A DNA stretch of 33,402 bases, from assembly GCA_019240115.1 (NCBI GenBank), contig JAFAYV010000034.1, positions 1-33,402 on the forward strand, written 5' to 3'. Each line of letters starts with the position of its first letter. The first letter of the stretch is position 1. The notes beneath the pieces were generated by a model. That model was not told the DNA's origin, did no database searches, and saw only the letters and a program-made list of their open reading frames with translations. The DNA comes from Solirubrobacterales bacterium. Lineage in GTDB: Bacteria > Actinomycetota > Thermoleophilia > Solirubrobacterales > Solirubrobacteraceae. Below, in pieces: positions 30,042 to 33,402 of the stretch. A program made the position numbers and the translations under genes.

Positions 30042-31225
30042 GCCTCGTCGGCGAGCATGCCGAGGCGTTCGAGCGCTGCATGCGCGTCGGCGGAGTCGCG
30101 GTGTTCGCGGCCGACACCGTCTACGGGCTCGCCTGCGACGCCGACGAGCGGGTGGCGGTCGAGCGCCTGTATCGCTTCAAGCGCCGGCGGCTCGACAAGC
30201 CCTCGGCGGTCATGCTCTTCGACGTCGCGCTCGCGCTCACGGCGCTGCCCGAGCTCGGCGAGGCCACCCGGGAGGGGCTGCGCCGCCTGCTGCCGGGCGG
30301 GGTGACGCTGCTGCTGCCCAATCCGGCGAAGCGGTTCCCGCTCGCCTGCGGCGACGATCCGACGACGCTCGGCCTCCGCGTCCCGGTCGTGCCGGCGCTG
30401 GCGGGGGTCCGGTGGCCGGTGCTGCAGTCAAGCGCCAACCGCGCCGGCGGCCCCGACGCCCGCGAGCTGTCCGAGGTGCCGGCGCCGATCCGCCGCGCCG
30501 CCGATCTCGTGCTCGACGGCGGCCGGCTGCCGGGGACCCCCTCGACGGTGATCGACCTGCGCGCCTACGAGGACTCCGGCGAATGGCGGATCGTGCGCGA
30601 GGGCGCGGTGTCCGCGGCGGTCGTGGATGCCGCGCTCGACGGCCGCTACCGCTTCGACCCCGCCGGCTACATGGACATGATCCGCGAGGACATCCCGGCC
30701 TACGACCGCTTTCAGGACGAGCTGACCGAGGTCTCGGGCGCCGACGTCGAGCGGGTGCTCGAGCTCGGCACCGGCACGGGGGAGACCGCCGCGCGGCTGC
30801 TTGACCGCCACCCGCGGGCCCGGCTCGTCGGCGTCGACGAGAACGCGGCGATGCTCGCCGCGGCGCGCGCGCGCCTGCCCGCCGACCGGACGTCGCTGCG
30901 GGTCGCACGGCTCCAGGACCCGCTCCCGCCCGGGCCGTTCGACCTCGTCGCCTCGGCGCTGTGCGTCCACCATCTCGACGGCGCCGAGAAGCGCTCGCTG
31001 TTCGCGCGGGTGCGCGACGCGCTCGGCCCCCGGGGCCGGTTCGTGCTCGCCGACGTCGTCGTCCCCGAGGACGCCACGACCGCGCGGATCGAGCTGACCC
31101 CCGGCTTCGACCGCCCCGATTCGGTCGCCGACCAGCTGCGCTGGCTGCGGGACGCCGGGTTTAGCCGCGCGCGCGTCAGCTGGTGCGACGCCGACCTCGC
31201 GGTTGTCGTGGCCGAGCTGGCATGA
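30038..31225 (+). CDS. TsaC/Sua5-type threonylcarbamoyl-AMP synthase fused to a class I SAM methyltransferase
   Basis: A 395-residue two-domain protein. Residues 1 to about 195 are a YrdC/TsaC domain: [61 protein letters not shown] and [11 protein letters not shown], all in order. This domain makes threonylcarbamoyl-AMP from Thr, bicarbonate and ATP for tRNA t6A. From about 205 a full methyltransferase follows: [17 protein letters not shown] cap helices, motif [16 protein letters not shown] (242-256), [36 protein letters not shown] and [10 protein letters not shown]. The frame is continuous, with only a short linker ([14 protein letters not shown]). The GTG start overlaps the prmC stop. TsaC normally stands alone or carries a Sua5 domain; I know no standard family with this C-terminus. 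The methyl acceptor is unknown. Confidence 0.93.
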   Translation: MSLVGEHAEAFERCMRVGGVAVFAADTVYGLACDADERVAVERLYRFKRRRLDKPSAVMLFDVALALTALPELGEATREGLRRLLPGGVTLLLPNPAKRFPLACGDDPTTLGLRVPVVPALAGVRWPVLQSSANRAGGPDARELSEVPAPIRRAADLVLDGGRLPGTPSTVIDLRAYEDSGEWRIVREGAVSAAVVDAALDGRYRFDPAGYMDMIREDIPAYDRFQDELTEVSGADVERVLELGTGTGETAARLLDRHPRARLVGVDENAAMLAAARARLPADRTSLRVARLQDPLPPGPFDLVASALCVHHLDGAEKRSLFARVRDALGPRGRFVLADVVVPEDATTARIELTPGFDRPDSVADQLRWLRDAGFSRARVSWCDADLAVVVAELA

Positions 31226-31242
31226 CCGCCGGCGCCCGCCGC

Positions 31243-31248
31243 TAGCAT
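31243..31248 (+). promoter_or_regulatory. -10 box TAGCAT of glyA (leaderless)
   Basis: TAGCAT ends 8 nt before the GTG at 31257. It supports that start over in-frame upstream codons that overlap the fusion gene. Confidence 0.55.
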
Positions 31249-31256
31249 CGAGCGCC

Positions 31257-32558
31257 GTGACCGCCGAGCTGCCGCCCGACCACTTCAACCGGCCGCTGGC
31301 CGAGGTCGACCCCGAGATCGCCGAGGTGCTGGCGCTCGAGCTCGACCGCCAGCAGCGCACGCTCGAGATGATCGCCTCGGAGAACTTCGCGCCCCAGGCG
31401 GTGCTCGACTGCCAGGGGTCGGTGCTGAACAACAAGTACGCCGAGGGCTATCCCGGCAGGCGCTACTACGGCGGCTGCGAGTACATCGACGTCGCCGAGC
31501 AGCTGGCGATCGACCGCGCGCTGGCGCTGTTCGGCGCCGAGCACGCCAACGTCCAGCCGCACGCCGGCGCCCAGGCCAACACCGCCGTCTACCACGCGCT
31601 GCTGACCCCCGGCGACACCCTGATGGGCCTCGAGCTGTCACACGGCGGCCACCTGTCGCACGGCATGAAGATCAATGTCTCGGGCCGGCTGTACGACATC
31701 GTCGCCTACCACGTCGACCGCGAGACATCGCTGATCGACATGGACGAGGTCGAGCGCCTCGCCCACGAGCACCGGCCGACGATGATCATCGCCGGCTGGT
31801 CGGCCTATCCCCGCCAGCTGGACTTCGAGCGCTTCCGGGCGATCGCCGACGCCGTCGGAGCCTACCTGCTCGTCGACATGGCCCACTTCGCCGGCCTCGT
31901 CGCCGCCGGCCGGCACCCCTCGCCGGTGCCGTTCGCCGACGTGGTCACGACCACGATCCACAAGACGATCGGCGGCGGTCGCGGCGGCATGATCCTCTGC
32001 CGCGAGCAATACGCCAAGAAGATCGACTCCGCGGTCTTCCCCGGCCAGCAGGGTGGGCCGCTCGAGCACCTCATCGCCGGCAAGGCGGTCGCGCTGCGGA
32101 TCGCGGCCACCGAGGCCTTTCGCGAGCGCCAGCAGCGCACGATCGACGGTGCCCGCGCGGTCGCCGAGCAGCTGTTGGCGGTCGGTGGCGGCGTCTCGGT
32201 GCTGACCGGCGGCACCGACGTCCACCTCGCGCTCGTCGACCTGCGCGAGTCCCCGCTCGACGGCAAGGAGGCCGAGGACCGCCTGCACGCGATCGGGATC
32301 ACCGTCAACCGCAACGCGGTGCCCTTCGACCCGCGCCCGCCGATGGTCACGAGCGGGCTGCGGATCGGCTCGCCGGCGCTGGCCACCCGCGGCCTCGCGG
32401 TCGAGGACTTCACCGAGGTCGGCCGGATCATCGCCCAGGCGCTGACCGCCGGCGACGCCTTCGAGGACCGTCGCGCCGAGCTCGCCGAGCGCACCGCCGC
32501 GATCGCCGAGCGCTTCCCGCTGTACGCGCACCTGGGCGCGGCCGCGGCCGCGGTCTGA
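31257..32558 (+). CDS. glyA: Serine hydroxymethyltransferase
   Basis: A 433-residue PLP enzyme that interconverts serine and glycine with tetrahydrofolate, the main source of one-carbon units. Motifs are [69 protein letters not shown] and the PLP-lysine region [14 protein letters not shown] (K236). In many homologues this last part is HKTLRGPRGG; the Gly-Gly-Gly variant is noted but probably a lineage trait. Length is normal (about 415-435). GTG start from the -10 box 8 nt upstream. Follows the TsaC fusion by 31 nt, so it can also be read through from the prfA operon. Methyl groups for PrmC and the methyltransferases ultimately come from this pathway. Confidence 0.97.
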   Translation: MTAELPPDHFNRPLAEVDPEIAEVLALELDRQQRTLEMIASENFAPQAVLDCQGSVLNNKYAEGYPGRRYYGGCEYIDVAEQLAIDRALALFGAEHANVQPHAGAQANTAVYHALLTPGDTLMGLELSHGGHLSHGMKINVSGRLYDIVAYHVDRETSLIDMDEVERLAHEHRPTMIIAGWSAYPRQLDFERFRAIADAVGAYLLVDMAHFAGLVAAGRHPSPVPFADVVTTTIHKTIGGGRGGMILCREQYAKKIDSAVFPGQQGGPLEHLIAGKAVALRIAATEAFRERQQRTIDGARAVAEQLLAVGGGVSVLTGGTDVHLALVDLRESPLDGKEAEDRLHAIGITVNRNAVPFDPRPPMVTSGLRIGSPALATRGLAVEDFTEVGRIIAQALTAGDAFEDRRAELAERTAAIAERFPLYAHLGAAAAAV

Positions 32559-32563
32559 CCGAG

Positions 32564-32697
32564 GCCGTCGCCCGCGGGTCCCCGGGGCGCGGCTCGCCGG
32601 GGGGTGAAGGTCACCGGGGCCGTCGCCCGCGGGGGGGTGAAGATCCCCTGCTCAGCCCGGGTGCGGCTCGCCGGGGGGTGAAGGTCGCCTGCTCAGC
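32564..32697. repeat. Interspersed direct repeats after glyA
   Basis: A 15-bp word GCCGTCGCCCGCGGG occurs at 32564 and 32619. A 24-bp word beginning GCGGCTCGCCGGGG occurs identically at 32589-32612 and 32663-32686. CCTGCTCAGC occurs twice (about 32647 and 32688). They are arranged as a partly duplicated block in the gap after glyA. No gene or terminator is seen within it. Confidence 0.75.
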
Positions 32698-32752
32698 GGC
32701 TCCACCGCTTGTGCCTCGGTCTCGACGTGTGCCTCTGCCTCGCCACTCGCGA

Positions 32753-33402
32753 ATGGGCGGCCGCCCGTCCCAGCGCGACAAACCTGCACCGCCGCTTCGG
32801 GTTTGGCGCATCACCGACGCTGAGCGGCGCGGATCGGGCAAATCCGGACGTCCGGTCCGGATCTGTCGCATCGGGGGTGCGGAGGGGAGCGGCGACCGGG
32901 GGCTTGCCGAGCTCGCGGCCGCCCAGGAGGGGGTCGTCCACCGCTCCCAGCTGCTCGAGCTGGGAATCGGCGCCGGGTCGATCCGCCACCGCTTGCGCAC
33001 CGGACGCCTCCATCTCACCTTTCCGGCGGTCTACGGCGTGGGTCACCCGCCGACGACCCGGCTGGCGCTGCGCGTCGCCGCGATCCTTCACGTCGGCGAC
33101 GATTGCGTGCTCAGTCACGCGACCGCCGCCGCGATCTGGGGCCTGACCGCCGATCCCGCCGGCCCGATCGAGGTGACCGCCATCGGCCGGCACAAGCGCG
33201 ACCGCCCCGACCTGTGCGTCTACCGGGTGGCCGCGCTGGACCGCCGCGACGTCCGCCTGCGCGACGGCCTGCCGGTCACCAGCCCCGCCCGGACGCTCAT
33301 CGACCTCGCGGCCGCGCCCGCCGCCCCCGACCTCGCCGCCGCCCCCGACCTCGCCGCCGCCCCCGACCTCGCCGCCGCCCCCGACCTCGCCGCCGCCCCG
33401 GC
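32753..33402 (+). CDS. Protein with AbiEi-like N-terminal domain, 3'-truncated by the window edge
   Basis: From about 32903 the frame reads LAELAAAQEGVVHRSQLLEL, GIGAGSIRHRLRTGRLHLTF, PAVYGVGH, LSHATAAAIWGL and SPARTLIDLAAAP. This is the winged-helix N-terminal region of AbiEi antitoxin-like proteins, which in actinobacteria is often followed by a DUF559 endonuclease-like domain; that part would lie beyond the window. Many actinobacterial genomes carry multiple copies not paired with a toxin. The start is uncertain: the first in-frame ATG is at 32753 and GTG at 32711, but the 50 codons before 32903 resemble no protein and contain inverted-repeat DNA. No nearer ATG, GTG or TTG exists in this frame. 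The visible 3' end runs into 18-bp repeats encoding Ala-Ala-Pro-Asp-Leu-Ala. Confidence 0.6.
   Translation, partial: MGGRPSQRDKPAPPLRVWRITDAERRGSGKSGRPVRICRIGGAEGSGDRGLAELAAAQEGVVHRSQLLELGIGAGSIRHRLRTGRLHLTFPAVYGVGHPPTTRLALRVAAILHVGDDCVLSHATAAAIWGLTADPAGPIEVTAIGRHKRDRPDLCVYRVAALDRRDVRLRDGLPVTSPARTLIDLAAAPAAPDLAAAPDLAAAPDLAAAPDLAAAP
32775..32872. repeat. REP-like set of four inverted copies of a GGNTTTGTCGCATC-type motif
   Basis: Minus-strand GGTTTGTCGC (32775-32784) faces plus-strand GGTTTGGCGC (32800-32809). Then a minus-strand copy GTCCGGATTTGCCCGATC (32832-32849) faces plus-strand GTCCGGATCTGTCGCATC (32855-32872). The four copies alternate in orientation and each pair forms an imperfect hairpin. 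This is the layout of repetitive extragenic palindromes. It overlaps the doubtful 5' part of the last gene. Confidence 0.5.
33320..33391 (+). repeat. Four perfect 18-bp in-frame tandem repeats at the right edge
   Basis: Units GCCGCCCCCGACCTCGCC at 33320, 33338, 33356 and 33374, running to the window end in a partial fifth. They extend the AbiEi-like protein by AAPDLA hexapeptides, interrupting what should be the junction to its second domain. Confidence 0.85.

Noticed and set aside
31963-31990. GlyA active-site variant [10 protein letters not shown] as a loss of function
   Set aside because: The PLP lysine and the downstream Arg are kept, and all other motifs are normal. Variation here is probably lineage-specific.
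1-33402. Mobile elements, prophage or integrated islands
   Set aside because: No transposase, integrase or phage gene is seen. Codon usage and GC look uniform, and the genes are core metabolism and translation.

Overview
The window looks like chromosomal DNA of a very GC-rich actinobacterium, most likely of the Thermoleophilia/Solirubrobacterales type. The basis is the strong G/C bias at third codon positions, many GTG and TTG starts, a tandem pair of ArsA-like ATPases of the mycobacterial Rv3679/Rv3680 kind, and the order rpmE - DUF1385 gene - prfA - prmC - threonylcarbamoyl-AMP synthase - glyA. The lineage is an inference; no rRNA is present. I see no tRNA, insertion sequence, prophage or CRISPR array. 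I annotate 35 protein genes, two of them cut by the window edges.

Layout. 1-952: 3' part of the primary sigma factor gene, closed by a GC-rich hairpin. 1.0-4.2 kb: an HxlR-type regulator with its own palindrome, an RpiB/LacAB-type isomerase and two uncharacterised proteins. 4.1-8.7 kb: a nucleotide-switch block with two ArsA/GET3-like ATPases on the minus strand, diverging from a ParA ATPase gene that overlaps an ftsZ with a long Ala/Pro-rich N-terminal extension. 8.8-11.7 kb: a gamma-glutamyltransferase-like protein, a coupled small lipoprotein and UppP. 11.8-12.4 kb: a LON-substrate-binding-domain protein. 12.4-16.8 kb: two SAM methyltransferases, a small protein, a GH57 branching-enzyme-like protein and a hexapeptide-repeat acyltransferase. 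This set resembles the mycobacterial methylglucose lipopolysaccharide locus (Rv3030/Rv3031/Rv3034c). 16.9-25.7 kb: acyl-CoA and B12 metabolism (MeaB, thiolase, the cobalamin-binding mutase subunit, ETF beta and alpha, ETF:quinone oxidoreductase), interspersed with a leucyl aminopeptidase and a HAD phosphatase. 25.8-32.6 kb: a secreted CARDB-like protein, then the translation block rpmE, DUF1385, a CsbD-like gene, prfA, prmC, a TsaC-methyltransferase fusion and glyA. The right edge holds the start of an AbiEi-like N-terminal-domain protein.

How the parts fit. The ETF genes feed electrons from acyl-CoA (and possibly amino-acid) dehydrogenases to the quinone pool, thiolase closes beta-oxidation, and MeaB plus the B12 subunit handle propionyl/methylmalonyl-CoA. 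An 18-bp TetR-type palindrome sits just upstream of the ETF promoter. prfA, prmC and the fusion overlap like one translation-factor operon: release factor, its glutamine methylase, and tRNA t6A synthesis.

The most striking DNA-level pattern is a TANNNT -10 box lying 6-10 nt before the start codon of about a dozen genes on both strands, which predicts leaderless transcripts and fixes several starts. The most unusual proteins are the TsaC-methyltransferase fusion, an ETF-QO that lacks one of its four cluster cysteines, and the ParA-FtsZ overlap beside an asymmetric ArsA pair. Several gene ends are followed by short tandem repeats, two of which are duplications of the gene's own 3' end. Family assignments rest on motif recognition and recollection; no database search was run.
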